This document shows positions 1 through 10,092 of a DNA stretch of 55,885 nt, in pieces. A program made the position numbers and the translations under genes. Under the pieces are notes generated by a model. The model searched no databases. It saw only the letters and a list, made by a program, of their open reading frames with translations, and was not told the DNA's origin. How positions within the stretch are numbered: the stretch's first letter is position 1; every line of letters begins with the position of its first letter. This DNA comes from Erysipelotrichaceae bacterium (GTDB lineage Bacteria > Bacillota_I > Bacilli_A > Erysipelotrichales > Coprobacillaceae). Where the stretch lies: NCBI GenBank assembly GCA_021770925.1, contig JAETPY010000005.1:1-55885 (forward strand). The letters are read 5' to 3'.

Positions 1-3000
1 AATGCTGTTTTATCTCCTTGATAGAATTCTAACATCTGCATTACATTAGCTAGACGATTAAACGCATTATCTACTTCATCCTGAGTAGCACTTGCATTAT
101 CAAATACATCTTTAGCGTTTGCTAAAGCTTCATTGAATTCTTTAACTACAGCTAGTACGACTTTTTCTAAATCAGCATTTTCAGCCATTTCGATAGCAAT
201 TTGTAAAGCCTGTTTATCAGTTACAGTTGTTGGTTTTTGCTGTTCGTAAACCTCAACCTCAAATAGAGAATATCCATAGTTCCATTGCCATCCATCATTA
301 CTTGGAACTGCTTTTGTACAATAAATACGAATATATCTACCTGTTACTCCAGCTAAATCTAGAATATCTTCTTTACCATCTCCGTCAATAACTTTTAATA
401 CATCTGTGAAGTTTTCACCATCTTGTGAAACCTGAACAGTATATTCTTGGGCATAAGCAGATTCCCAATAAAGTTTAACTGTTCCTAAATCATAAGAATC
501 TTTTAGATCAATACATAGCCATTCTGTTTTATCAAATGGATCATTAATACTACTATTATAATTAGAAGACCAGCGTGTATCTTGATTTCCATCATTTGCA
601 AACACTGCATCTAATGAACTGTTTTTAGCACTAGAGGCAGTTACTGGTTTATTTAATGCTAGATTTTTAGATTCTGGCTTAGGATCAATTTCACTATTTT
701 CAAATCCACCTAATTTAGCTATTTCTTCATTTGTAAGTAAATGATCATATAATCGGAAATTATCTAAACTTCCTACTAAATTTTGACCAATTTTTTCTAA
801 CGGCATATTCATAGATGATGAATCTACCCACCATGTTCCATTAAATCCTTCTGGTTTTACAGGTCCCTGTAAAGTAGAAACCAATTCACCATTAACATAT
901 AAAGTATTAGGCTGATTCCATTTAGCAAATTCTCCACCCGTTGGTTTTGATTCGTCAGAAGAGAATGCAATTCGATAAGGCTGTCCTTTCTTAAATGTAT
1001 AGTTATGTTCAAAATTAAAATTTTCACGTGAATAAGTTAAACAATAAGTACCATCACTTTGTTCTTTCATTACAATAGAACGTGTTTCTTGTCCTCTTAA
1101 AATACCATCCTTTTCTACACATCCTTGTTTAGGCATCGTTTCTTCAAAAAGAATAATATCCCCTGTTTGTTTTTCATCAATCGTTAAATCAAATACTGCT
1201 GTGTATGGCCATTTTAAAGCTTTATGCTGAGCTTCAATATAACCACTGCCATCAAATGTAAGTTGTTTTCCTTCAGGACCTTTAGTCAATTTTCCTCCAG
1301 TAACTGTAGCATTATAACCATTACCTGAAGTATCTGTTAATTCATTTCCTTTTAATTCTTCCATATCAAAGTTGTAAACAACTTCACTTTGAGAATCAAT
1401 ATCTTTATATAAATTATTTAATCCTGGTCCTACTTCAATTGTATCAACCTTTTCTTTAAATTCTTCAAAAGTCTCATCCTCACGACCATACCAGTATGTC
1501 TGTGCTAAATATGGGTATTGAGAACGTTGCCTTGCAAAAATATCATTTACAGTATAACCTGCAAACATTCCACGGTCATTCCAAAGCAGCATTGTACCAC
1601 CAGCAATATTAGGATGTCCTTCAGGGAAAATAGTTCCATTTCCATACCATCCAACCATATTACCGGCACTTAATTCATTATAGAGACGCTGCTCATTAGC
1701 ATAATCATAAAAACCAATTTGTGCTCCAGGTACAATATACCAGCGATGATCTCCATTTACAACCTTATAACCTTGATCCATTAGTTTTTTCAAACCACCT
1801 GATACTTCTTCCCATTTCCAATAATCAATAATAATATTATCCATTGGATATGCTTCTTTTGGATAATTTTCATTTGCAAGAGAAGCATTAGAATCCCATC
1901 CAAATGCTGTTTTATGATATGTATTTACAACTTTATCATACATATGAACCGCATAAGCACGAAGATCATCCTGATTACCAAAATACTCATCCATACCAAT
2001 ATTAAATGCATCTGTAATAATAACTGGATCATCACCACCTAAATATTCTTCTAGAATTTCATCCATTAGATTTAAAACTCGTTCACGAGCTCCACCTTCT
2101 TCACTTAAATTGAAGTGGGTTCCATCTAATCCTAAATTCTTATATTTATCTGGTGCATTTTCATAATTTCCAAGTTCGATAAAACGACGAGCATGCGCTG
2201 GTCCATCAATTTCTGTAATTACACGAATTCCATAATCAGCTGCAAGTCTTTGGAAATTACGATACTCTTCCTTAGTATAGTATCCATCTGTACTTGTTAG
2301 ATGTGGAATATCTGATTCTAAACGGAATGCAGAGTAATCATTAAAAGTATCTTCACTAATATGTGATTGAAAATCTGTAAGTTTTAACCAAGATGCATAT
2401 TTAATTATGTCTTCTAAATACCACATTGGGAAATACTTACGTCCAATATCTAACATAAATTTGCGAATTTGATAATTAGGATAATCTACTGCTTTACCAT
2501 AAGCAATAGTATTATCACCTGATGTAATCATTCCTTGAAGTAAACTTCTTGTTCCAAAGAAAACCCCACGATATGCCGTTCCCCGAATCGTTACATAATC
2601 ATTAATTTCTAATTCGTATCCCTGTTCACCTAGTTTTTCATCTCCATTTTCAAAAGTCAAAACAAGATCGCCCGCTTTTGGTGTACCAGAAACAATTTTT
2701 AAATCTAAGTTGAATAATTCTTTAATATCACTTTGTGTAATTTCTGCAGCTCTATTTAACTCATCCATTTCTTTATCAGAAATAACAATACGGCTGTTTT
2801 TATTAAATAAAAATGCTCCTTTATCTGCTCCACACCACTCCTGCATAGTTGGAACAACTTTAGGCATCTCATTAGCTCCAGTAGTCTTTTTACCTTTAAC
2901 CGTTATCCATTTATTTTTAACAAATGTTCCTTCATCATAAGCTACATCTTCTCTATTTTCTTGAATAATATAAGTAATTTGAACTTTCTTATCTACTAAT

Positions 3001-4856
3001 GGCTGTCGTAAAATTTTACCATCATCATTAATAACTAAATCATTTTCACTACAGAAAATCTTCGAAATCAGCTTACCATCTTCTGATTCAAAAGCTGGCA
3101 GTTCCTTTACTTCATTAGGATCAATCACCAAATCTCTTAAATAATTTTTAGTTTTTTCAATCATTTCCTCATAAACAACTTCTGATTGATCACGATTTAA
3201 TAAATATTCATCTTCAATTTCTTCTGGAGATAATACTGTACGATATACTTTAACATCATCAATTAATGAATCAATTCGATATCCACCATTACCATCCGCA
3301 CCAATATTAAAAGGATTAGAAACAGTAGCATCCATATTAGCCGTAGAAGCAATTGATGTAGAAGCAATCATATTTCCATCAACATATAACATACTGCTAT
3401 TATCACGATCCAATACTGCAGTAATATAATGCCATTTACCATCATAAACTTTACTTGCTGTACCTGAAACTATATTTTCTTGCTGACTATGACCATTAGC
3501 TGCATATGTAGTATAGAATTGTCCTTGCCCCTGAACAACAGCCACTCCGGGATTAGCTCCACTATCCCAATTTTTATCACCTAATACAGCTGACCATGTT
3601 CCTGGATTTGTTGCCTTATACCAAAAGCCAACAGAAAAATCTTCTGTACCTAATTTTAAGTCATTGGTTGCTTTAGCAACTGATACATATCCTTGTTGAG
3701 TTGACAAAGCATTACCTAAATTTTCTAAACCTGGAACAAATGATACAGTTCCCTTTTCAATCCCATTATTACCTCGCCCAGTTTTATCACTCATTGGATC
3801 GTCACCATCAAAATCCCACCAGGCTACTGCTTCACTACGTTTAACAGGTTTTCTTTTCAAAGCTGAAATTGCATCATTTAAAGTATCAACTAAACTATTT
3901 ATAGTCATTTGACTATCTTTATTAGCTGTTTTAGCAGCATCAATAACATCACTTAAAGCAGCTAATGATTCTTCTGTATAAATATCTGTTTTTTCTAATA
4001 ATTCGTTAGCTTTTAAAATCTGTTTATCTAATAACTGTGTAGAAACTTTTTCTTCATCTAATAATTCACATGAAGTAACAAGAATCCTATGATCAGAACC
4101 AATTCCATCTGCTTCATAAGCTTCTACTTCCTTAATTTCAATATTACGAGTAGTAATAATATTATCAATTGCATTTGTCTTCATAGAAGCATCAAATGGT
4201 ATATAAGTATCTAACCATTTCCCATCTTTACCATTAGCAATATTATAATTACGTAAATAAAGATCAAATTCATCATTGCTTTCCTGGGCATTAAAATCCC
4301 CTGTTAATACTTTATATTCTGTTTCATCTTGATCCATAGCATCCAGTACTGCTTCCATTTGACTAGCACGGATACTTGGATCTTCCCAAGTTAAATGAGT
4401 ATTGTAAATAGCAACTTCTTTTCCTCCAATAGTTATTTTTGCACTTTGCCATCCACGTCCTTCATAACCCCCCGTTTCTAAATCAGCACCGCTTTTAGCA
4501 GTTAGACTGCCATTAGCTGCCATCCCAATTCCATATTCTCCACCAGAATAATCAATACTTTTACGAAAATAATAATCATAACCTGCTTCATCAGCAATCT
4601 CTTTTAGCATATCTTTGGGATTTCTTCCTGTATTTTTATCAACTTCCTGAAATCCAACAATATCAATTTCTTCCTGCTTTAACAAACTTCCAATTGCTTT
4701 TGTACTATTACCTTTAGAAGCAATATTATAAGAAGCAATCTTAAAAACATTATCCCCCGTTGTATTTCGAGATGTTAAAGCTACAAGTGGAGTAACTGCC
4801 GACATTAACATTGTTACAGACAGCATCCCCGAAAATACACTTTTCCATTTTTTCAT
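1..4856 (-). CDS. Secreted EEP-phosphatase/GH20 hexosaminidase fusion with LamG, F5/8C and FIVAR modules (3' end off window)
   Basis: Open reading frame of 1618 codons running off the left edge, so the C-terminus is missing. An AAAGGAG site precedes the ATG. Order by residue: signal peptide (1-27); endonuclease/exonuclease/phosphatase domain (about 35-262) with SYNI, QEVD, NTHL, GDFN (D187) and SDH (D255, H256), so the usual metal/catalytic residues are present; FIVAR-like helical linker (265-330); LamG/concanavalin-like domain (335-545); GH20 N-terminal domain and barrel (about 640-1120) with the Asp-Glu pair in NIGMDEYFG (D956/E957); second LamG (1150-1380); F5/8 type C (1395-1540); FIVAR repeat to the edge. 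The GH20 part should remove beta-linked GlcNAc/GalNAc outside the cell. The phosphodiesterase-like substrate is unknown. By similarity to the other two giant proteins here it probably ends in a VKTGD sorting signal (inference). Confidence 0.85.
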   Translation of the reverse strand, partial: MKKWKSVFSGMLSVTMLMSAVTPLVALTSRNTTGDNVFKIASYNIASKGNSTKAIGSLLKQEEIDIVGFQEVDKNTGRNPKDMLKEIADEAGYDYYFRKSIDYSGGEYGIGMAANGSLTAKSGADLETGGYEGRGWQSAKITIGGKEVAIYNTHLTWEDPSIRASQMEAVLDAMDQDETEYKVLTGDFNAQESNDEFDLYLRNYNIANGKDGKWLDTYIPFDASMKTNAIDNIITTRNIEIKEVEAYEADGIGSDHRILVTSCELLDEEKVSTQLLDKQILKANELLEKTDIYTEESLAALSDVIDAAKTANKDSQMTINSLVDTLNDAISALKRKPVKRSEAVAWWDFDGDDPMSDKTGRGNNGIEKGTVSFVPGLENLGNALSTQQGYVSVAKATNDLKLGTEDFSVGFWYKATNPGTWSAVLGDKNWDSGANPGVAVVQGQGQFYTTYAANGHSQQENIVSGTASKVYDGKWHYITAVLDRDNSSMLYVDGNMIASTSIASTANMDATVSNPFNIGADGNGGYRIDSLIDDVKVYRTVLSPEEIEDEYLLNRDQSEVVYEEMIEKTKNYLRDLVIDPNEVKELPAFESEDGKLISKIFCSENDLVINDDGKILRQPLVDKKVQITYIIQENREDVAYDEGTFVKNKWITVKGKKTTGANEMPKVVPTMQEWCGADKGAFLFNKNSRIVISDKEMDELNRAAEITQSDIKELFNLDLKIVSGTPKAGDLVLTFENGDEKLGEQGYELEINDYVTIRGTAYRGVFFGTRSLLQGMITSGDNTIAYGKAVDYPNYQIRKFMLDIGRKYFPMWYLEDIIKYASWLKLTDFQSHISEDTFNDYSAFRLESDIPHLTSTDGYYTKEEYRNFQRLAADYGIRVITEIDGPAHARRFIELGNYENAPDKYKNLGLDGTHFNLSEEGGARERVLNLMDEILEEYLGGDDPVIITDAFNIGMDEYFGNQDDLRAYAVHMYDKVVNTYHKTAFGWDSNASLANENYPKEAYPMDNIIIDYWKWEEVSGGLKKLMDQGYKVVNGDHRWYIVPGAQIGFYDYANEQRLYNELSAGNMVGWYGNGTIFPEGHPNIAGGTMLLWNDRGMFAGYTVNDIFARQRSQYPYLAQTYWYGREDETFEEFKEKVDTIEVGPGLNNLYKDIDSQSEVVYNFDMEELKGNELTDTSGNGYNATVTGGKLTKGPEGKQLTFDGSGYIEAQHKALKWPYTAVFDLTIDEKQTGDIILFEETMPKQGCVEKDGILRGQETRSIVMKEQSDGTYCLTYSRENFNFEHNYTFKKGQPYRIAFSSDESKPTGGEFAKWNQPNTLYVNGELVSTLQGPVKPEGFNGTWWVDSSSMNMPLEKIGQNLVGSLDNFRLYDHLLTNEEIAKLGGFENSEIDPKPESKNLALNKPVTASSAKNSSLDAVFANDGNQDTRWSSNYNSSINDPFDKTEWLCIDLKDSYDLGTVKLYWESAYAQEYTVQVSQDGENFTDVLKVIDGDGKEDILDLAGVTGRYIRIYCTKAVPSNDGWQWNYGYSLFEVEVYEQQKPTTVTDKQALQIAIEMAENADLEKVVLAVVKEFNEALANAKDVFDNASATQDEVDNAFNRLANVMQMLEFYQGDKTA

Positions 4857-4911
4857 AAATCTTCTCCTTTCCCGTATTTTTCAATTGATCATTTTATGCA
4901 GATCACTTATT

Positions 4912-4939
4912 ATTATATCTTTTTAATTCTTTTTAACAA
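4912..4939 (-). promoter_or_regulatory. Promoter for the EEP-GH20 gene
   Basis: On the minus strand TTGTTA (4939-4934) and TATAAT (4917-4912) are 16 bp apart, about 55 bp upstream of the start codon. No other gene on this strand could use it. Confidence 0.55.
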
Positions 4940-4994
4940 TTTAAAATTCTAGGATATTCTTTTTACAAAAATTTTCACTTTTCATCTCTTTCTA

Positions 4995-5026
4995 ACAAAA
5001 AAACTATATTCAAAAAATATAGTTTT
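4995..5026 (-). terminator. Intrinsic terminator after tdk
   Basis: Perfect 11-bp inverted repeat (5000-5010 with 5016-5026, 5-nt loop) followed on the minus strand by a T-rich run. It lies 67 bp after the tdk stop and ends the yybS-to-tdk run. Confidence 0.8.
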
Positions 5027-5092
5027 AATAATATATCCATTTTTCTTGTTTAGTAATTTAGATATCTAAAAATAATAATCCTAAACACCATA

Positions 5093-5683
5093 TTAAATCT
5101 TATTTGGTTTATCAAAAACTTCATGACAATGTCTACATCTTGGCTCATAATGCTCAACTGCACCTACTAGTACAATAGAATCATTAAAAGATGCTGGTTT
5201 ACCATTAACCAATCGTTGTGTTCTGGTTGCCGGAGCACCACATTTAGTACATACAGCTGTTAACTTAGTAACAAACTCCGCTCTTGTAAGTAATTCCGGC
5301 ATGATTCCAAACGGTTCTCCCCTAAAGTCTTTGTCCAATCCAGCAACAATCACTCTAACTCCTTTATCAGCTAGATATTCACAAACACATACAACTTCTT
5401 GATCAAAAAATTGTACTTCATCAATTGCAACCACATCAGTATCAGCTTTGATCCTGTTTAAAATTTCCTGTGCTTTTTCAATCACTAGACAAGGAACTTT
5501 AACTCCTGAATGAGATACGATTTCTGTATCTGAATAACGATTATCTATTTTTGGTTTAAAAACAATAATATTCTTTTTTGCATAACTTAAAACATTTATT
5601 CTACGAATCAATTCTTCTGTTTTACCTGCGAACATACATCCGCTGATTACTTCCAGCCAACCTTCACGATATTGGTGATACAT
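5093..5683 (-). CDS. tdk: Thymidine kinase (type II)
   Basis: 196 residues, the usual length for bacterial type II thymidine kinase, which phosphorylates thymidine to dTMP in the salvage pathway. Visible signs: P-loop [12 protein letters not shown] (residues 14-25), Walker B-like [10 protein letters not shown], and a structural zinc site with two CxxC pairs (CTKC and CRHC near the C-terminus). AAGGAGG lies 7 nt before the ATG. It follows dnaB by 13 bp and looks like the last gene of the same transcript, as the terminator comes right after it. Confidence 0.96.
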   Translation of the reverse strand: MYHQYREGWLEVISGCMFAGKTEELIRRINVLSYAKKNIIVFKPKIDNRYSDTEIVSHSGVKVPCLVIEKAQEILNRIKADTDVVAIDEVQFFDQEVVCVCEYLADKGVRVIVAGLDKDFRGEPFGIMPELLTRAEFVTKLTAVCTKCGAPATRTQRLVNGKPASFNDSIVLVGAVEHYEPRCRHCHEVFDKPNKI

Positions 5684-5696
5684 CTAAATCCTCCTT

Positions 5697-7067
5697 CTAA
5701 CTTCTAAGATCACGTACACCCTCACTAGTACCATCTAGCCCTACCTGAGCCAAATCAGAAAAACGACTATAATTTTTTTCAAACGCTAAATTAACTTCTC
5801 CAGTAGCACCATTTCGATGTTTAGCAATAATAATTTCTGTAAGCCCATTTTCTTCTCCCTCACTAGGGTCTTTATAATAATCTTCACGATAAATAAATGA
5901 AACAATATCTGCATCCTGTTCAATTGCTCCTGACTCTCTTAAATCAGACATCATTGGACGCTTATTAGGGCGTTGCTCAACTGAACGAGATAGCTGCGAA
6001 AGAGAAATAATCGGCACTTCTAATTCTCTTGCTAATGCTTTTAAAGTTCTTGAGATTTCGGAAACCTCCTGCTGTCTGTTTTCACGATTTTTTGATGATG
6101 ATGTAATTAATTGCAAATAATCAATTACGATCATCTTTAATCCGTGTTCTGTTTTCAATTTTCGACTCTTAGCTACAATATCATTAATTTTAATTCCTGG
6201 ACTATCATCAATATACAAGTTACATTTTGAAACCCGTTCAGCGGCAGCGTAATATTTATTAGCATTTGTTTTTAGAATTTCTCCTGTCCGCATTGAAGAA
6301 CCTTCTATGCTTCCCATTGAGCAAATAATACGCTGTACCAATTGTTCAGCAGGCATTTCTAATGAAAAAATAGCCACTGGTTCATTTGACTTATATGCTG
6401 CATTATGAGCAATATTTAAAGCAAAAGCTGTTTTTCCCATTGCTGGACGTGCTGCCAGGATAATCAAATCACCATTTTGGAAACCTGAAGTAATTCTATC
6501 AAGATCCCTAAATCCTGATCTAACACCAGAAATATTTCCATCTATCTTTTGCAATAAATTTAATCGATCAGTAACACTTTTAATAACACTGCGAATTTCC
6601 CTAAATTCACCAGCACTACGATCTTGAGTAACTTGAAGAATTGTTTTTTCGGTCTCATCGATAAAAGCATCTATATTGTCTACATCATCATAAGCATTTT
6701 CGGCAATTTTTGTTGTCTCTTTAATAATTCTTCTAAGTATTGCTTTATTATGTAATATTTTTAAATAATATTCACTATGAGCTACAGTAGGGACAGATTC
6801 ACTTAAACGAAATAAATAATCAACTCCACCCACCTTATCTAACTGGTTATGATCCATAAGATAAGATGTTACTGTAGTAACATCTACGGGTGTATTATTT
6901 TCATTAATTGCAGCCATTGCTTTAAAAATAGCTTGATGTCTATCATCATAAAAATCATCTTCGATTGTTTTATTTAGAATATCAATACACTTATCCTTTG
7001 ATATTAACATTGCACCAAGCAATGATCTTTCAGCTTCTATATCATGAGGATATTCTCGATTTGCCAT
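5697..7067 (-). CDS. dnaB: Replicative DNA helicase DnaB
   Basis: 456 residues, full length for DnaB (DnaC in Bacillus naming). The N-terminal primase-binding domain (1-150) is followed by a RecA-like motor with Walker A ARPAMGKT (206-213), Walker B IVIDYLQLI, and the SQLSR and DLRESGAIEQDAD motifs. It unwinds DNA at the replication fork as a hexamer. It starts 9 bp after rplI with AGGAGAG upstream. The order rplI-dnaB is conserved near the origin in Firmicutes. Confidence 0.97.
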   Translation of the reverse strand: MANREYPHDIEAERSLLGAMLISKDKCIDILNKTIEDDFYDDRHQAIFKAMAAINENNTPVDVTTVTSYLMDHNQLDKVGGVDYLFRLSESVPTVAHSEYYLKILHNKAILRRIIKETTKIAENAYDDVDNIDAFIDETEKTILQVTQDRSAGEFREIRSVIKSVTDRLNLLQKIDGNISGVRSGFRDLDRITSGFQNGDLIILAARPAMGKTAFALNIAHNAAYKSNEPVAIFSLEMPAEQLVQRIICSMGSIEGSSMRTGEILKTNANKYYAAAERVSKCNLYIDDSPGIKINDIVAKSRKLKTEHGLKMIVIDYLQLITSSSKNRENRQQEVSEISRTLKALARELEVPIISLSQLSRSVEQRPNKRPMMSDLRESGAIEQDADIVSFIYREDYYKDPSEGEENGLTEIIIAKHRNGATGEVNLAFEKNYSRFSDLAQVGLDGTSEGVRDLRS

Positions 7068-7076
7068 ACTTCTCTC

Positions 7077-7523
7077 CTATTGCTCTTTTAAATGAACATT
7101 AACTGTTGCAGTTATTCCTTTATATAAATCAACTTTTAACTTAGCATACCCAAGTGCCCCAATTGGATGAGCATCAATAAATTTTCTTTTATCGATTTTA
7201 ATATCATATTTATCTCTTAATTGTTCCACTACCTGTTTAGTAGAAACACTTCCAAAAGTTTTTCCATCTTTACCTGATTTTAAAGTAAATTCTAGAGTTA
7301 TTGCCTCAATTCGTTTTGCTAATTCTTTAGCTTTAGCTTGATTTTCTAAATCTTGTTGATGTGCAGTTTCTTTTTCCTGTTCAACAATTTTACGGCTAGT
7401 ATCAGTTTCCAATACAGCCAGCTTATTTTTAATTAAAAAGTTTTGCCCATAACCATCTGCAACTTTAACAGTATCTCCTTTTTTACCTAACTTCTTTACA
7501 TCTTGTAATAAAATAACCTTCAT
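7077..7523 (-). CDS. rplI: 50S ribosomal protein L9
   Basis: 148 residues. The N-terminal L9 signature is clear (MKVILLQDVKKLGKKGD, then GYGQNFLIKNKLA), followed by the long connecting helix and the C-terminal rRNA-binding domain ending in HLKEQ. Its ATG overlaps the last base of the gdpP stop (TAATG), so translation of the two is probably coupled. GGAAGAG sits 7 nt before the start. Confidence 0.97.
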   Translation of the reverse strand: MKVILLQDVKKLGKKGDTVKVADGYGQNFLIKNKLAVLETDTSRKIVEQEKETAHQQDLENQAKAKELAKRIEAITLEFTLKSGKDGKTFGSVSTKQVVEQLRDKYDIKIDKRKFIDAHPIGALGYAKLKVDLYKGITATVNVHLKEQ

Positions 7524-9496
7524 TATTCACTCTTCCTTTCATCTAAATACGCATTTATAGCTTCTTCTAATAAATTAATTGCTCTTGTAACTTCTTCTGT
7601 TTTTAACTGACAGGCCGCCATTGAAAAGTGTCCCCCACCACCAAGTCTTTCCATAATTAACTGAACATTAATATCTCTAGTACTTCGAGCACTAATTGAA
7701 ACTTCCTCTTTACCGGTCTTTCCAACTATAAAGACTGCCTTTACACCACTAATTCCTAACAGCTCATTTCCAGCCTTTGCCAGTAATGTTCTACTATATA
7801 TTTTATCCGTCTTACCAAAAGCAATCAAGATATCATTTCCATATCGATATGCTGTTTGAGTAATCGATAATTTTGTTAACGTCGTATCATAATCATCTTC
7901 CAAATATTTATATGCTTCACTAACATTAGCCTGTAATTCCTTTAACTTAGCTGCAGCTTGAAAAGTTCTTGTTCCTACTCTCGTTCTAAAATAATTTGTA
8001 TCAATCAACATACCTGTATACATAATTGTTGCTTCCCGCTCTGTTACACATATGTTTTCTTTTTGATATTCAAATAATTCCACGATCAGCTCAACAGTTG
8101 ATGAAGCCGCCGGCTCCAAATAAGTTAAAAGAGGTAATTCAATAAATTCTTCACCTCTGCGATGATGATCAATAACAACTTTATTTTTTACTAAATCTAA
8201 TATATTATAATCAATTGCTAATGATGGCTTATGGTTATCTACAACCACTAACAAAGTATTAGACTGACATAATTCTTGTGCCCTTAGCGGTGATACAAAT
8301 ACACCACGATATCTCTCATCATCTCTAAGACTCGTTGCAATAACCTTTGTTTTTTCTTCCAAAGAATTATAATCAATAATAATGGATACTTCCTTTTCAT
8401 ACGCCTTACACATCGCATACATAGCGATAGAAGCACCAAAAGAATCAAAATCTGATTGTTTATGTCCCATAATAAGTACATTATCTGATTGTTTTATTAT
8501 ACTTGCTAAAGTTTGAGCAATGATTCTGGCCCTGATCATACTAGATTTTTCATAACTTTCACTATTTCCCCCAAAATAGCGAATTGGTTCATCATTTGAT
8601 TTTACAGTAACCTGATCGCCACCCCGAGAATATGCTAATGATAAAGCTGAAAAAGCCAGTTCGTCAAGTTCTCGTAAAATATTACTGCCACGGCCAATTC
8701 CAATTGATAATGTCATTACCTGACCTAATTGTTCAGCCTGTTCTTTGAAAAAATCTAACAGCTTAAATTTATCCTCAACCTGTTTACGATAAGTACGCTC
8801 ATTAAAAACAGCTATATATCCATCACTTTTATATCTTTTCAATACTACTCCATTTTCTTTTGCCCAATCAAGAATGATTTGTCTTGCTGTTGATTGAATA
8901 GAAGCAGCCATCTGTTCATCTGCCTGCTCAATTGATTCTTCATAATTATCGATCGTAATATAAGCTACACAGATCTGCTGATCTTCAAACTCTTTAGAAA
9001 TACCAACATAATCACTGACATCTTTAAGATAAAGAATTCTATTTTCTTTACTGTTATACGCTTCAAATTTACGCGAATTAATATCAATGATTTTTATATC
9101 ATCATCTTCAAACAACGATGCCAATAGCGGCTGCCACTCCAACAACTTTTTTCCTACAATATTTATTTTCATTTCTGTAAATAGATCACTTATCCATGAA
9201 ATATTTCGATTTTCATCATATTTTATTAATCCTATACCACCAAAAATAAACGCATTTTTTGCCTCATCATTCAAAATTTCACTAACACTTAAATTATTTT
9301 CATTTATTAAACTGGTTGCATAAAAAAGCAAACCAAAAATAATAATATTTTTAATCGAAATATATATAGCCAACACTAAAGATATCCGACTCGAAAAAAA
9401 GATATAGCCTAACAGCCCTACAACTAATTCAATTAATAACAAGATTATAATCCCGTTTCTAAGTCGTGCCATCTTTACTGTCATTTTAATCACCAT
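7523..9496 (-). CDS. gdpP: Cyclic-di-AMP phosphodiesterase GdpP (YybT family)
   Basis: 657 residues with the full GdpP layout: two N-terminal membrane segments (about 12-60), degenerate PAS region (80-140), degenerate GGDEF domain (160-300, GGDQ instead of GGDEF), DHH domain with MGHKQSDFDSFGAS, VDNHKP and VIDHHRR, and DHHA1 with GGGGHFSMA. The family hydrolyses c-di-AMP to pApA and so affects cell wall and potassium homeostasis. The DHH metal ligands are present, so it should be active. A start four codons later (9484), behind GGTGAT, is also possible. It lies between yybS and rplI, as in Bacillus subtilis. Confidence 0.95.
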   Translation of the reverse strand: MVIKMTVKMARLRNGIIILLLIELVVGLLGYIFFSSRISLVLAIYISIKNIIIFGLLFYATSLINENNLSVSEILNDEAKNAFIFGGIGLIKYDENRNISWISDLFTEMKINIVGKKLLEWQPLLASLFEDDDIKIIDINSRKFEAYNSKENRILYLKDVSDYVGISKEFEDQQICVAYITIDNYEESIEQADEQMAASIQSTARQIILDWAKENGVVLKRYKSDGYIAVFNERTYRKQVEDKFKLLDFFKEQAEQLGQVMTLSIGIGRGSNILRELDELAFSALSLAYSRGGDQVTVKSNDEPIRYFGGNSESYEKSSMIRARIIAQTLASIIKQSDNVLIMGHKQSDFDSFGASIAMYAMCKAYEKEVSIIIDYNSLEEKTKVIATSLRDDERYRGVFVSPLRAQELCQSNTLLVVVDNHKPSLAIDYNILDLVKNKVVIDHHRRGEEFIELPLLTYLEPAASSTVELIVELFEYQKENICVTEREATIMYTGMLIDTNYFRTRVGTRTFQAAAKLKELQANVSEAYKYLEDDYDTTLTKLSITQTAYRYGNDILIAFGKTDKIYSRTLLAKAGNELLGISGVKAVFIVGKTGKEEVSISARSTRDINVQLIMERLGGGGHFSMAACQLKTEEVTRAINLLEEAINAYLDERKSE

Positions 9497-9525
9497 CCCA
9501 TTAATAATTTTATTATACCTTAATT

Positions 9526-10092
9526 TTATTTTCTTTTCATCATTTTACTTACTACGATATCTGAATATACTCTTATAACATATGATTCACAAATAAACAT
9601 AAACAGCCATAATAAAACAAATGCCATTTCTGGTACAAATATATTTTTTAACCCTGGAATCATTCCAATAATACTACTATATATCTCTAAACCTTCTTGA
9701 TACACATTAATTCCTAGAAGTCCGCCTAATAAAAAGAAAATCAAAAAATTTTTTATAGCTGAAATAATCATTAACCCATATTTAGAAAAACGTTTAGACT
9801 TTTTACTTCGTAAACAATAGCCATAAAATACTCCCATAATTAATGTAGCAGCAGCATAAAGTGTAAAAAACATTTCACCAACCAAAAATAATACTACAAA
9901 AGTTACTGCCAAAACACTTAATCCTGCCTTATAATCATATAAATAAGTATAGTATGTTAATCCTAAAACCATTATATAAGCAAATATAATATCAAAAATA
10001 CTACCTGTATATATATTAATAATACCTAATACCCCAAATAATGATGCCAACACTGCTCCTTGAGCCATTATTCTAACTTTACTTCCACTCAT
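9526..10092 (-). CDS. YybS-like DUF2232 membrane protein
   Basis: 188 residues, nearly all hydrophobic, with about six membrane segments. The upstream ATG at 10104 is part of the ribosome-binding sequence (ATGGAGGAAGG), so the start is taken as the ATG at 10092, 5 nt after GGAGG, giving MSGSKVRIM. Position directly before gdpP-rplI-dnaB matches yybS of Bacillus, and the length and topology fit DUF2232, whose function is not known. The identification rests mostly on gene order, since there is no sharp motif. Confidence 0.7.
   Translation of the reverse strand: MSGSKVRIMAQGAVLASLFGVLGIINIYTGSIFDIIFAYIMVLGLTYYTYLYDYKAGLSVLAVTFVVLFLVGEMFFTLYAAATLIMGVFYGYCLRSKKSKRFSKYGLMIISAIKNFLIFFLLGGLLGINVYQEGLEIYSSIIGMIPGLKNIFVPEMAFVLLWLFMFICESYVIRVYSDIVVSKMMKRK

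Noticed and set aside
1020..1035. parS-like TTTCACGTGAA inside the GH20 gene
   Set aside because: Only 12 of 16 positions match TGTTTCACGTGAAACA, with both outer ends wrong; in AT-rich coding DNA this may be chance.
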